A DNA stretch of 64,000 nucleotides from Streptomyces monashensis (GTDB lineage: Bacteria; Actinomycetota; Actinomycetes; Streptomycetales; Streptomycetaceae), in assembly GCF_001866665.1 (NCBI RefSeq), contig NZ_MLYO01000026.1, positions 94,496-158,495 of the forward strand. Direction: 5' to 3'. Below are positions 18,501 through 25,732 of the stretch, piece after piece. Below the pieces are notes generated by a model. It saw nothing but the letters and a program-made list of their open reading frames with translations, was not told the origin of the DNA and made no database searches. Position 1 is the stretch's first letter. The number at the start of each line of letters is the position of its first letter. The position numbers and the translations under genes were made by a program.

Positions 18501-19182
18501 CCGCCGAGGCCTGCGACGCGTGCGTGCCGCCCGCCGCGAGCACGGTCGCGACCAGCGCGTCGGCCCTGCCCAGCAGCTCGTACAGCCCGGCGTCCGCGCC
18601 GCGCAGCGAACCGCAGTACACGGGAAGGGCGTTCGCGCCCGCCGCCTCGATCGCCTCGCACAGGGTGTCCACGAAGGCGGTGTTGCCGCTCAGCTCGTGC
18701 GCCCGGTAGAAGAGCACGCCCACGGTCGGGCGGCCGTCCCGTGCCGCGTACGAGCCGTGGACGCCGTACTCCGGCATCTTCCGCGGCTCCTCGAAGCCCT
18801 CGCCGGTCAGCAGCACGGTGTCCGACAGGAACCGGGACAGCTCCAGCAGGTTCGCCGGGCCGCCCTCGACCAGGTACGTCAGCGCCTCCGCGACCACACC
18901 GGCCGGCACCGAGGACTCGGCCATCAGCTCCGCGTCCGGCACGGTCTCGCCGCCCAGCAGCACCGTCGGGATCCCGGCCGCCTTCAGCGCGGCGAGCCCG
19001 TCCTCCCAGGCCCGCTTGCCGCCGAGCAGCCGTACGACGGCGAGGTCCGCGCCGTCCAGCAGCCCCGGCAGCTCCTGCCGGACGTCCACCCGGGTCGGGT
19101 TGCCGATGCGGAAGTCCGCGCCGGAGGCCCGGGCCGCCAGCAGGTCCGTGTCGGCGGTGGACAACAACAACACTGTGCTCAT
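15517..19182 (-). CDS. cobN: Cobaltochelatase large subunit CobN
   Basis: 1221 residues, full CobN length. The protein begins with the CobN/BchH N-terminal fold (STVLLLSTADTDLLAARA) and runs through conserved blocks such as GVLFYRAHELSGNTAFVD, ALVFTAYPTKHSRVGNAVGLD, VIMGKHG-like IVHMGKHGTMEWLPGKG and LPTGRNFYSVDP. It is the porphyrinoid- and cobalt-binding subunit that inserts Co(II) into hydrogenobyrinic acid a,c-diamide with ATP hydrolysed by the AAA+ partner. ATG 19182 forms an ATGA overlap with the cobQ stop. The chelatase AAA+/VWA gene follows directly with another four-base overlap. Confidence 0.96.
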   Translation of the reverse strand: MSTVLLLSTADTDLLAARASGADFRIGNPTRVDVRQELPGLLDGADLAVVRLLGGKRAWEDGLAALKAAGIPTVLLGGETVPDAELMAESSVPAGVVAEALTYLVEGGPANLLELSRFLSDTVLLTGEGFEEPRKMPEYGVHGSYAARDGRPTVGVLFYRAHELSGNTAFVDTLCEAIEAAGANALPVYCGSLRGADAGLYELLGRADALVATVLAAGGTHASQASAGGDEESWDVGALADLDVPVLQGLCLTSSRAAWDESDAALSPMDAAMQVAIPEFDGRLITVPFSFKEQGPDEVPVYVADPERAARVAGIALRHARLKHKPNAEKKIALVFTAYPTKHSRVGNAVGLDTPASAVRVLDAFRDAGYGLTEYPSEGDELIHRLIEAGGHDVEWLTEEQLAAAPARVPLADYRAWFEKLDPDLKGAMTEAWGEPPGSLYVDGEDIVLASLQFGNVVVMIQPPRGFGENPIAIYHDPDMPPSHHYMAAYRWLEAAPSEGGFGADAIVHMGKHGTMEWLPGKGLGLSGGCAPDAVLGNLPLVYPFIVNDPGEGTQAKRRGHATVVDHLVPPMARADTYGDLAKLEQLLDEYALVSDLDPAKAPAVRAQIWTLVKAAELHHDLHVDEQPGDDDFDEFVMHIDGYLCEIKDVQIRDGLHILGGGPVGEPRVNLVLAVLRASQVWGGRANALPGLRAALAAHFGLVEKELLAEPGAPVKVPVELTDLAAGPSRTAADAIDLLEQLCRGIAEGMEARAWDRAVVPAVLRGVLGTELPDAARVLEFACEEVVPRLARTTDEIGHILRALDGGYVPAGPSGSPTRGLVNVLPTGRNFYSVDPKAIPSRLSWEVGQSLADSLVQRYLQDTGEYPKSVGLTVWGTSAMRTQGDDIAEILALLGCRPVWDDASRRVTGFEIVPPAELGRPRIDVTVRISGFFRDAFPHVVGLIDDAVRAVAELDEPAESNYVKAHADEDTAEHGDRRRATARVFGSKPGAYGAGLLPLIDARNWRSDADLAEVYAVWGGYAYGRGLDGRAARGDMETAFRRIAVAAKNVDTREHDLVDADDYFQYHGGMVAMVRHLTGANPEAYVGDSAVPDQVRTRTLGEETHRVFRARVVNPRWMAAMRRHGYKGAFEMAATVDYLFGYDATAGVVDDWMYEKLSAEYVFDPENRDFMKKSNPWALRGVTERLLEAADRGLWAEPDADTLERLRATYLELEGDLEGDQ

Positions 19183-20711
19183 GCGGGCGCTCCCGGTGAA
19201 ATGAAAGGCAGTCCTTGCGGCGCGCCCGACTCGATGAGCCGCCACAGCGCGTCCGTGTCCGCGTGCTGTTCGATCAGGTCGCCGAGCCGGTCGAGCTGCT
19301 CCTCGCGCAGCGCGGCGAAGGAGGTGTCCGGCGCGGGCACGAAACGGCGGCCCGCGGCGGCGGCCACCTCGCGCAGGAAGGCCCGCCGGAAGCCGTCCGA
19401 CTCCAGCGAGCCGTGCCAGTGGGTGCCCCAGGTCTGCCCGACCCGGCAGCCGTCCAGGCTGTGTCCTCTGCCGTCGGAGATGAACCTGTCCCCGCCGGTC
19501 ACGTCGGCGACCCCGTGATGGATCTCGTAGCCCTCGACCCGCTCGCCGAGTGCCTCCCCCTCCGGCCGGGCAAGGGTCTTCTCGGGGGCGAACCGCACCC
19601 TTAGGGGCAGCACCCCGAGCCCGTCGACCTGCCCCCGCCGGCTCTCGACCTCGTCCTCGATGTGCTCACCGAGGATCTGGAAGCCGCCGCAGATGCCGAG
19701 GACGGGCCGCTGTTCGGCGGCCCTGCGGCGCAGCGCGTCCGCGAGGCCCCGCTCGTGCAGCCACTCCAGGGCCCGGACCGTCCCCCGGGTCCCGGGGACG
19801 ACGACGAGATCGGCGTCCGCCAGCTCCTCCGGGCGGTCCACGAACCGCACCACGACGCCCGGTTCGGCGGCGAGCGCGTCCACGTCCGTGAAGTTGGACA
19901 TCAGCGGGATCGCGCAGACGGCGACCCGGAGCACGTCCTCGCCGACCGGGGGAACGACGGCCGACTCGCGGACCGTGCCGCGCAGCGACACGCGCAGGCC
20001 GTCCTCCTCGTCGATGCCGAGGCCGTGCCGGAAGGGGAGAACGCCGTACGTCTGCCGCCCGGTGAGGCCGTGCAGCATGTCGAGCCCGGGCTCCAGAAGG
20101 CTCACGTCCCCCCGGAACTTGTTCACCAGGAACCCGGCGACCAGCTCCTGGTCCTCGGGCGAGAGCAGGGCGACGGTGCCGAAGAAGGAGGCGAAGACGC
20201 CCCCGCGGTCGATGTCGCCGACCACGAGCACGGGCAGTCGCGCGTTCCGCGCGATCCCCATGTTCACGATGTCGGTCCGGCGCAGATTGATCTCGGCCGG
20301 GCTGCCCGCCCCCTCACAGATCACCGCGTCATACGTGCCCCGCAACTCCGCCAGGCAGTCCAGCACCGTGCCGAGCAGCCGCTGCTGCCGCCCGCCGTGA
20401 TAGCCGCGGGCGCTCAGCTCGCCCACCGGCCTGCCCAGCAGCACGACCTGGCTGCTCTGTTCGCCGCCCGGCTTGAGCAGCACCGGGTTCATCAGCGCGG
20501 TCGGCTCGATCCGGCACGCCTGGGCCTGCATGGCCTGCGCCCGGCCGATCTCCGCGCCCTCGCGGGTCACGAAGGAGTTGAGCGACATGTTCTGCGCCTT
20601 GAACGGCGCGACCTTCACGCCCTGGCGCACCAGCCACCGGCAGATCCCGGCCGTCACGACGCTCTTGCCGGCGTCGGAGGTGGTGCCGGCGACGAGGAGT
20701 CCCCCGTTCAC
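19179..20711 (-). CDS. cobQ: Cobyric acid synthase
   Basis: 510 residues. The N-terminal P-loop domain starts LLVAGTTSDAGKSVVTAGICR and includes KAQNMSLNSFV and EGAGSPAEINLR; the C-terminal glutamine amidotransferase domain has the nucleophile cysteine in VLGICGGFQILG and the histidine in GYEIHHG. CobQ amidates side chains b, d, e and g of adenosylcobyrinic acid a,c-diamide. GTG 20711 overlaps the cobD stop as GTGA. The gene lies second in the riboswitch-led run. Confidence 0.95.
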   Translation of the reverse strand: MNGGLLVAGTTSDAGKSVVTAGICRWLVRQGVKVAPFKAQNMSLNSFVTREGAEIGRAQAMQAQACRIEPTALMNPVLLKPGGEQSSQVVLLGRPVGELSARGYHGGRQQRLLGTVLDCLAELRGTYDAVICEGAGSPAEINLRRTDIVNMGIARNARLPVLVVGDIDRGGVFASFFGTVALLSPEDQELVAGFLVNKFRGDVSLLEPGLDMLHGLTGRQTYGVLPFRHGLGIDEEDGLRVSLRGTVRESAVVPPVGEDVLRVAVCAIPLMSNFTDVDALAAEPGVVVRFVDRPEELADADLVVVPGTRGTVRALEWLHERGLADALRRRAAEQRPVLGICGGFQILGEHIEDEVESRRGQVDGLGVLPLRVRFAPEKTLARPEGEALGERVEGYEIHHGVADVTGGDRFISDGRGHSLDGCRVGQTWGTHWHGSLESDGFRRAFLREVAAAAGRRFVPAPDTSFAALREEQLDRLGDLIEQHADTDALWRLIESGAPQGLPFISPGAPA

Positions 20712-21670
20712 TTCCCACGTCCCTTCGGGCTCTTGACGCTGCTGACGATCAGACGCGCGGCGACCGTGGTGCCGAGCGCGAGCAGGCCGACGCGGCGGGA
20801 GAGCCGCGCCGCCCGGTCGATGTCGGCGACCCGGACGGCCCTCCCGGTGTCCCCGCCCAGCACGGGCCGGTGCTCGACCCGTCCGCCGTAGGAGAGCGTC
20901 CCGCCCAGGCGGACGCCGAGCGCGCCCGCGAACGAGGCCTCCACGGGCCCGGCGTTGGGGCTCGGGTGCTTGCGGGCGTCGGCCCGCCAGGCGCGCAGGG
21001 CGCCGCGCGGGTCGGGTCCGGCGACGGCGGCGAGTACGGCGGTCAGCCGGGCCCCGGGCCAGCCGGCCACGTCGTCGAGGCGGGCGGAGGCCCAGCCGTA
21101 GCGGCGGTGGCGCGGGGACGTGTGACCCACCATCGCGTCCAGGGTGTTGACGGCCCGGAAGCCGAGCAGCCCGGGCACCCCGGCCACGGCGCCCCAGACC
21201 AGGGCGCCCACGACGGCGTCCGAGGTGTTCTCGGCGACGGACTCGACCACGGCCCGGGCGATCCCGTCGGCGTCCAGCGACTGGGGGTCCCGGCCGCACA
21301 GGTGGGGCAACCGGGCGCGGGCCGCCTCGACGTCCCCGCGCTCCAGCGCCCGGCCGATGGTGCGGGCCTCGCGGGCGAGCGAGGTGCCGCCGACGACCGA
21401 CCAGACGGCGGCGGCGGTCAGCGCGGCGGAGGCGGCGGGGGAGGGGCGCACGGCGCGTGCGGCGGCCGCACCGAGTGCGACGGCGCCGCCCGCGCACACG
21501 ACGGTGTGCAGCGTGCCCCAGCCGCGGTGGTCGCGCCACAACACGCCTTCCACGGCAGCGGCCACCCGTCCGAACGCGGCGACCGGATGCCCACGGCGCG
21601 GGTCGCCGAGGAGCAGGTCACCGAGAAGGCCGGCGGCGGCGCCGTACGCGTAGGAGCGATCGGCACCCAT
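20708..21670 (-). CDS. cobD: Adenosylcobinamide-phosphate synthase (CbiB/CobD), membrane protein
   Basis: 320 residues with four to five hydrophobic segments. Family blocks are GDLLLGDPRRGHPVAAFGR near the N-terminus, ARAVVESVAENTSDAVVGAL, RAVNTLDAMVGHTSPRH and SPNAGPVEASFAGALGV. It joins aminopropanol (phosphate) to adenosylcobyric acid in the cytoplasmic membrane. It is the first gene behind the cobalamin riboswitch. ATG 21670 is the most upstream start possible in this frame but has no Shine-Dalgarno site; instead a 20-codon reading frame ends four bases before it, which may deliver ribosomes by termination-reinitiation. Confidence 0.93.
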   Translation of the reverse strand: MGADRSYAYGAAAGLLGDLLLGDPRRGHPVAAFGRVAAAVEGVLWRDHRGWGTLHTVVCAGGAVALGAAAARAVRPSPAASAALTAAAVWSVVGGTSLAREARTIGRALERGDVEAARARLPHLCGRDPQSLDADGIARAVVESVAENTSDAVVGALVWGAVAGVPGLLGFRAVNTLDAMVGHTSPRHRRYGWASARLDDVAGWPGARLTAVLAAVAGPDPRGALRAWRADARKHPSPNAGPVEASFAGALGVRLGGTLSYGGRVEHRPVLGGDTGRAVRVADIDRAARLSRRVGLLALGTTVAARLIVSSVKSPKGRGK

Positions 21671-21674
21671 CGGC

Positions 21675-21737
21675 TCAGCCGGCCGTGGGTGCGGGAGCGG
21701 GCCTGGTCACGGTCCTTGTCGGTCGGCAGCCGGGCAT
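21675..21737 (-). CDS. Possible 20-aa leader peptide between riboswitch and cobD
   Basis: ATG 21737 starts MPGCRPTRTVTRPAPAPTAG and stops at TGA 21677-21675, four bases before the cobD ATG (TGAGCCGATG). AGGA lies about eleven bases upstream of the ATG. Third-position GC is lower than in real genes here, so coding is not proven. If translated it would couple the riboswitch expression platform to cobD. It could equally be chance. Confidence 0.3.
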   Translation of the reverse strand: MPGCRPTRTVTRPAPAPTAG

Positions 21738-21784
21738 GGCGATCGGTGTCCTCACTCAGGGTGTCCGCGCCCTGGTTCGACGAG

Positions 21785-21886
21785 ATTCGGCGGTGAGAGT
21801 TCCTGGCTCCCGGGGGTTCTTCCCCGGTGACAGTGGCGGGACCGCGCCGGATTCGCACCGGCTTCCTCTCCTGCCGCCGTACATGG
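21785..21886 (-). promoter_or_regulatory. Cobalamin riboswitch aptamer (B12 element)
   Basis: Read on the minus strand, the core has the paired GCCGGTGCGAATCCGGC stem, GCGGTCCC and the B12 box GCCACTG at 21837-21831, followed by GGAGCCAGGAACTC. An outer stem can form between CGGCGG (~21879-21874) and CCGCCG (~21792-21787). This is the canonical cobalamin aptamer. It lies ~115 bases upstream of cobD and faces the cobD-Q-N-chelatase-O-B-I run, so B12 would repress the run. I see no obvious intrinsic terminator before cobD, so control is probably translational. Confidence 0.94.
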
Positions 21887-21893
21887 CCCGGGC

Positions 21894-21923
21894 AGTCCAC
21901 CACGGGCCCGGAACGGCCGTCAA
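21894..21923 (-). promoter_or_regulatory. Putative promoter of the riboswitch-led cob run
   Basis: On the minus strand TTGACG (21923-21918) and TGGACT (21899-21894) are spaced by 18 bases, resembling a vegetative -35/-10 pair. Transcription would begin near 21887, exactly at the start of the aptamer, which supports the call. TTGAC is also the right arm of GTCAACGGCAAGTTGAC, a small inverted repeat that might be an operator. Confidence 0.45.
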
Positions 21924-21993
21924 CTTGCCGTTGACCTGCACGGGGAGAGTGTGCCGATCCCCACATCGCGGGACACGCGTGGCCGCCCGGCAT

Positions 21994-22036
21994 GGCAAAG
22001 GCTCCCCTGCGTCATGGACGGAGGGGAGCCTTTGCC
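21994..22036 (-). terminator. Perfect 15-bp hairpin terminator after the phosphate transporter operon
   Basis: GGCAAAGGCTCCCCT and AGGGGAGCCTTTGCC are perfectly complementary around a 13-base loop. The hairpin begins 13 bases after the stop of the small membrane gene on the minus strand. The stretch from here to the riboswitch carries no other gene. Confidence 0.85.
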
Positions 22037-22048
22037 GGTGCCGTTCTG

Positions 22049-22276
22049 TCAGTTCTTGGAGACGATCAGGAAGATGCCGTACGCCACCGCCGCCGCGCAG
22101 GCCGCGAAGCAGACGTAGGCGCCGGTGACGGCGAGGGCGGCGGAGTCGCCCTGGGCCGCGGCCTGCTCGCGCCGGGTCAGGCCCCTGATGCCGAGGGTGA
22201 ACAGGACCACGAGGCCCACCGTGAACACGAGGCTGACGCCGAAGACGGAGCCGATGGCCGACCAGTCGATCTTCAT
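22049..22276 (-). CDS. Small two-helix membrane protein downstream of pit
   Basis: 75 residues with two hydrophobic helices (about 10-30 and 50-72) joined by a basic then polar loop (RGLTRREQAAAQGD). No known domain is recognised. It follows the phosphate transporter by 34 bases on the same strand and precedes a strong terminator, so the pair form an operon; a partner or regulatory role for the transporter is an inference from position. ATG 22276 has GGAAGC upstream. Confidence 0.8.
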   Translation of the reverse strand: MKIDWSAIGSVFGVSLVFTVGLVVLFTLGIRGLTRREQAAAQGDSAALAVTGAYVCFAACAAAVAYGIFLIVSKN

Positions 22277-22310
22277 GGGGATGCTTCCTTGGTAACCGAG
22301 GGGGCCGGGG

Positions 22311-23582
22311 TCAGACGGTGGTGGCCGGAGGGGCGACCGAGGCGGCGGCGGCCGTGGTCTCGGTGCCGGCCGGGGCGGGGATCGTGGCCGTCAGATCCTC
22401 GCTGATCGTCCCCGAGGGGGGCGGGGCCACCGCGGCGATGGCGGTGGTCACCACACCGGCGGGCACCTCGGTCTCCTCGACGACGTTGGTGTGGTCGACG
22501 ACCTCGCGGCGGGACATCTTCCAGATCGCGGCGCTCGACGCGACCAGGAAGACGGCGACCACGCCGGTGCCCCAGTCGCCGAGGTCCGTGACGGACTCGG
22601 CGCCCGCGCCGACCAGCGCGGCGGCCGGGAGCGTGAGGATCCAGGCGACCAGCATGCGGGTCGCCGTGGACCAGCGGACCACCCCGCCCTTGCGGCCGAC
22701 GCCGGTGCCCATCACCGCACCGGAGACGACGTGCGTGGTGGAGAGGGAGAAGCCCAGGTGGGAGGAGGCCAGGATGGCGGTCGCGGCGCTGGTCTGGGCG
22801 GCGAAGCCCTGGCGCGGCTCCAGGTCGGTCAGGCCCGTGCCCATGGTGCGGATGATGCGCCAGCCGCCGATGTAGGTGCCGAGCGCGATGGCCAGGCCGG
22901 CGGAGAGGATCACCCAGGTGGGAGGGTTCGAGCCGGGGGCGATGGCGCCGCCCGCGATCAGCGCGAGGGTGATGATGCCCATCGTCTTCTGGGCGTCGTT
23001 GGTGCCGTGGGCCAGGGAGACCAGACCGGCGGAGGCGATCTGTCCGACGCGGTAGCCCTTGCGGGAGGCCTCGCTCTCGGCCCTGTCCCCGGTCCTGCTG
23101 TCGACGCCGTACGACAGGCGGGTGGCGATCATGGCCGCGAGGCCCGCGACGATCGGCGCGGCGACCGCCGGGAGCAGCACCTTGGTCACCAGCACGTCGC
23201 CGTGCACGGCACCGAGGCCGGCGGAGGCGACCGTGGCACCGATCAGACCGCCCATCAGGGCGTGCGAGGAACTGGACGGGAGGCCCACCAGCCAGGTCAC
23301 CAGGTTCCAGAGGATCGCGCCGACCAGGGCGGCGAAGATGACCTCGGGCCGGATGCCCTTCTCGTCGACGAGTCCCTTGGAGATCGTGTTCGCGACCTCC
23401 ACGGACAGGAAGGCGCCGACCAGGTTCAGGCCGGCGGACATGGCAACTGCGATCTTGGGCTTCAGGGCGCCTGTCGAGATGGTGGTGGCCATCGCGTTGG
23501 CGGTGTCGTGGAAACCGTTCGTGAAATCAAACGCGAGTGCGGTTACCACCACAATCGCGAGGATCAGCGAGAAGCTTTCCAT
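22311..23582 (-). CDS. pit: Low-affinity inorganic phosphate transporter, PiT family
   Basis: 423 residues with about ten membrane helices. The duplicated PiT signatures are present: FDFTNGFHDTANAMATTI near the N-terminus (~18-35) and SLAHGTNDAQKTMGII in the second half, plus GLPSSSSHALMGGLIGA and SLSTTHVVSGAVMG. PiT proteins import metal-phosphate complexes with protons. The C-terminus is a long Ala/Pro/Thr-rich cytoplasmic tail with no domain, common in Streptomyces. Upstream lies a PHO-box-like direct repeat (23630-23651). From memory the S. coelicolor counterpart is the PhoP-controlled pitH2, so phosphate regulation is likely. Confidence 0.94.
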   Translation of the reverse strand: MESFSLILAIVVVTALAFDFTNGFHDTANAMATTISTGALKPKIAVAMSAGLNLVGAFLSVEVANTISKGLVDEKGIRPEVIFAALVGAILWNLVTWLVGLPSSSSHALMGGLIGATVASAGLGAVHGDVLVTKVLLPAVAAPIVAGLAAMIATRLSYGVDSRTGDRAESEASRKGYRVGQIASAGLVSLAHGTNDAQKTMGIITLALIAGGAIAPGSNPPTWVILSAGLAIALGTYIGGWRIIRTMGTGLTDLEPRQGFAAQTSAATAILASSHLGFSLSTTHVVSGAVMGTGVGRKGGVVRWSTATRMLVAWILTLPAAALVGAGAESVTDLGDWGTGVVAVFLVASSAAIWKMSRREVVDHTNVVEETEVPAGVVTTAIAAVAPPPSGTISEDLTATIPAPAGTETTAAAASVAPPATTV

Positions 23583-23629
23583 TTACCCAGGCAATCGTTC
23601 GAGGTCATTGGCTGGACGAACGTAGGCAA

Positions 23630-23651
23630 CCTGAATGAACGGAAGGTGAAC
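23630..23651 (-). promoter_or_regulatory. PHO box upstream of pit (PhoP direct repeats)
   Basis: On the minus strand two adjacent 11-base units read GTTCACCTTCC (23651-23641) and GTTCATTCAGG (23640-23630), fitting the Streptomyces PhoP direct-repeat consensus GTTCACC plus four bases. A weaker third unit (TTGCCTACGTT) follows. The box ends 47 bases before the pit ATG, a position suited to PhoP control. Confidence 0.75.
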
Positions 23652-23738
23652 TGAGGCGGGCGCGGCGGTGTCCGGGGCGGGCGGATGGGATTCCGCTTGT
23701 CTCCGTCCGTCGCCCGCGCCCCGGGCGTCCCATGGCTG

Positions 23739-24482
23739 TCAGCCGCGCGCGAAGGTCCGCAGCCGGCCGGCCGAGCCGTTGAAGAGATCCTGGTCACCCG
23801 GCAGGGCGCCGTCGGTGGCGTGCTGCCAGAACGTCCAGTACTGCCAGTCGCCCGGCAGCGGCCCTGGTCCCGAGGTGCCGTGTCCGGCGATCCACAGCGG
23901 GTTGCTGGAGGAGAACGCGCCGCTGTTGCCGGTGCACAGCTTCCACCACTGGGTGGTGGTGTAGATCACCGGACGGCGCCCGGTCTCGTTCCTCACCTCG
24001 TCGCTGAAGGACCGGATCCAGCGGACCATCTGCTTCTTCGTCAGCCCGTAGCACTTGCGCTTCTTGCTGTACGGGTTGTATTCGACGTCGAGCGCGGGCG
24101 GCAGGGTCCAGCCGTCCGCCCGCCAGTCGCCGCCGTGCCGCACGAAGTACCGGGCCTGTGCCGTACCCGAGGAACTGTCCGGCAGCGCGAAGTGGTACGC
24201 GCCCCGGACCAGGCCCGCCGCGCGGGAGCCGTCGTACTGCTCGGCGAAGTAGGGATTGCGGTAGCTCGTCGCCTCGGTCGCCTTGACGTAGACGAACCGT
24301 GCGCCGTTGTTCCGGGCCGCCTGCCAGCCGACGTGCTTCTGGTGCGAGGAGACGTCGTGCCCCCGGGGCAGGCCCGAGGCCGCGGCCGGGTGGCCGGCTG
24401 CGGGCACCGCGAGGGCGAGTGCGGCCGTGACCGCGGCGAGGACACCGGCGCGGCGACGGAGAAGGGTGCGTACACGGGCCAT
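23739..24482 (-). CDS. Secreted GH25 lysozyme-type muramidase
   Basis: 247 residues. A twin-Arg-like basic start (MARVRTLLRRRAG) and hydrophobic Ala-rich core form the signal peptide, cleaved around residue 34-36. The mature part is a single GH25 domain: GHDVSSHQ at its start, VKATEATSYRNPYFAEQYDGS, GAYHFALP and the catalytic pair in ALDVEYNPY (Asp and Glu), ending WQYWTFWQHATDGALPGDQDLFNG. GH25 enzymes cut the N-acetylmuramyl-beta-1,4-N-acetylglucosamine bond of peptidoglycan. There is no separate wall-binding domain. ATG 24482 has GGGGAGA upstream. Confidence 0.92.
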   Translation of the reverse strand: MARVRTLLRRRAGVLAAVTAALALAVPAAGHPAAASGLPRGHDVSSHQKHVGWQAARNNGARFVYVKATEATSYRNPYFAEQYDGSRAAGLVRGAYHFALPDSSSGTAQARYFVRHGGDWRADGWTLPPALDVEYNPYSKKRKCYGLTKKQMVRWIRSFSDEVRNETGRRPVIYTTTQWWKLCTGNSGAFSSSNPLWIAGHGTSGPGPLPGDWQYWTFWQHATDGALPGDQDLFNGSAGRLRTFARG

Positions 24483-24724
24483 GTGTCTCCCCGGGTCGGC
24501 GGACGGTGTGGCGTCCGGCGAACAAGAGGGCTCATTCAAGGCCTGGCGAGCGTCGAACCCTGACTGTTTCTCGGCGATTCGAGGCAGTTTCCGCCCATTT
24601 GGGGGTAGGTGATTCCGGTCGCCGACGCCTTTCGGGTGACCCGTGCCCCCGCGAGATCCCCGCGCCGTCCCCGCGCGACCCGGAAGCGGCCACGTGCGGG
24701 CCGCGCGGCTGGCAGGATCACGGC

Positions 24725-25387
24725 ATGGCTGAGCAGCGGCGGGACGCGGAACTGGAACGTACGTGGACGGAGCTGGTCGCGACGGCGCGGCGGACTGTAA
24801 CCGACGGGCTGGTGGTCGGCACCTCGGGCAACGTCTCGGCGCGCGTCGGGGACCGCGTGCTCGTGACCCCGTCGGGCGTGCCCTACGACCGGCTCACTTC
24901 GGACGACCTCACCTGCGTCGACCTCACCGGCCGCCAGGTGCTCGGCACGCTCGTGCCGACCAGTGAGCTGCCCCTGCACCTCGCCGTCTACCGCACGACC
25001 GACGCCCGCGCGATCGTCCACACCCACGCCGTGCACGCCACCGCCGTCTCCACGCTCGTCCCCGAACTCCCGCCCGTCCACTACATGACCGGCGCGCTCG
25101 GCGGCCCCGTCCGGGTCGCCCCCTACGCCACCTACGGCACCGACGAGCTGGCCGGGAACATGCTCCGTGCCCTCACCGACCGCTCCGGCTGCCTCCTCCA
25201 GAACCACGGCACGGTCACCTACGGCGCCACCCTCGACCAGGCCTACGACCGCACCGCCCAGCTGGAGTGGATGTGCCGCCTGTGGCTGACGGCGTCCAGC
25301 GTGCCGGGCCTGACGCCGTCCCTGCTGACGGAGGCTCAATTGACCGAGGCCGCCGAGAAGTTGCGGGGGTACGGCCAGCGACCGTGA
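24725..25387 (+). CDS. Class II aldolase/adducin family protein (fuculose-phosphate-aldolase-like)
   Basis: 220 residues. The phosphate-binding loop VGTSGNVSAR (residues ~33-42), the catalytic acid region in TSELPLH (~80-86), the zinc histidines in VHTHAVHATAV (~100-110) and the third ligand in LLQNHGTVTYG are all present. The fold cleaves or makes C-C bonds in phosphorylated sugars with Zn, for example L-fuculose 1-phosphate to DHAP and lactaldehyde; the exact substrate is not shown by the motifs and methylthioribulose-phosphate dehydratase is a related alternative. ATG 24725 follows AGGA. It is monocistronic and divergent from the lysozyme gene. Confidence 0.85.
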   Translation: MAEQRRDAELERTWTELVATARRTVTDGLVVGTSGNVSARVGDRVLVTPSGVPYDRLTSDDLTCVDLTGRQVLGTLVPTSELPLHLAVYRTTDARAIVHTHAVHATAVSTLVPELPPVHYMTGALGGPVRVAPYATYGTDELAGNMLRALTDRSGCLLQNHGTVTYGATLDQAYDRTAQLEWMCRLWLTASSVPGLTPSLLTEAQLTEAAEKLRGYGQRP

Positions 25388-25732
25388 ACACGGGCCGCAC
25401 ACCGCCGCACCCGGCCGGCCTCCGGGTTCTGCCCACCTGATGCGGAGGGGCGCCGCCCCCCGAACCCGCCTACCTGATTCCGAGGGGCGCCTCCCGGACG
25501 CCCCCCAGGTGATTCCGCAGCCGCACGCACGGCTCCGCGCACCGTGTTCCGCCCCTCACCGCGCCCGGCCGCGACGGCGATGCCCGGCGGCCCCGACCCG
25601 GCCCGCGCCCGCACGGCTCCGTGCCCCACGCCCTCCACACACCACGCCCTCCACACACCACCCCCCTTGCGCCGCCACCGTCGCCCCGCCCCTCCACTGG
25701 CCGGTGGCCGCGACCCCTACGACACTGGACAG
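25388..25732. other. 345-base intergenic stretch with short tandem GC-rich units
   Basis: No gene is supported here. Two ~37-base units beginning ACCTGAT and continuing AGGGGCGCC start at 25435 and 25472, and a third partial unit (GGTGATTCCG) follows at ~25508. C-rich sequence with repeated CCCTCCACACACCACG-like motifs fills 25625-25665. CTACGAC just before the next GTG could be the -10 element of a leaderless promoter. Confidence 0.5.

Noticed and set aside
15811..19518. Very long plus-strand open frame opposite cobN
   Set aside because: It mirrors cobN in GC-rich DNA, has no domain and is His/Arg/Gln-rich like other antisense frames.
24483..24724. c-di-AMP riboswitch in front of the GH25 lysozyme gene
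   Set aside because: Lysozyme genes can carry one, but I could not find the conserved paired core in the 242 bases.
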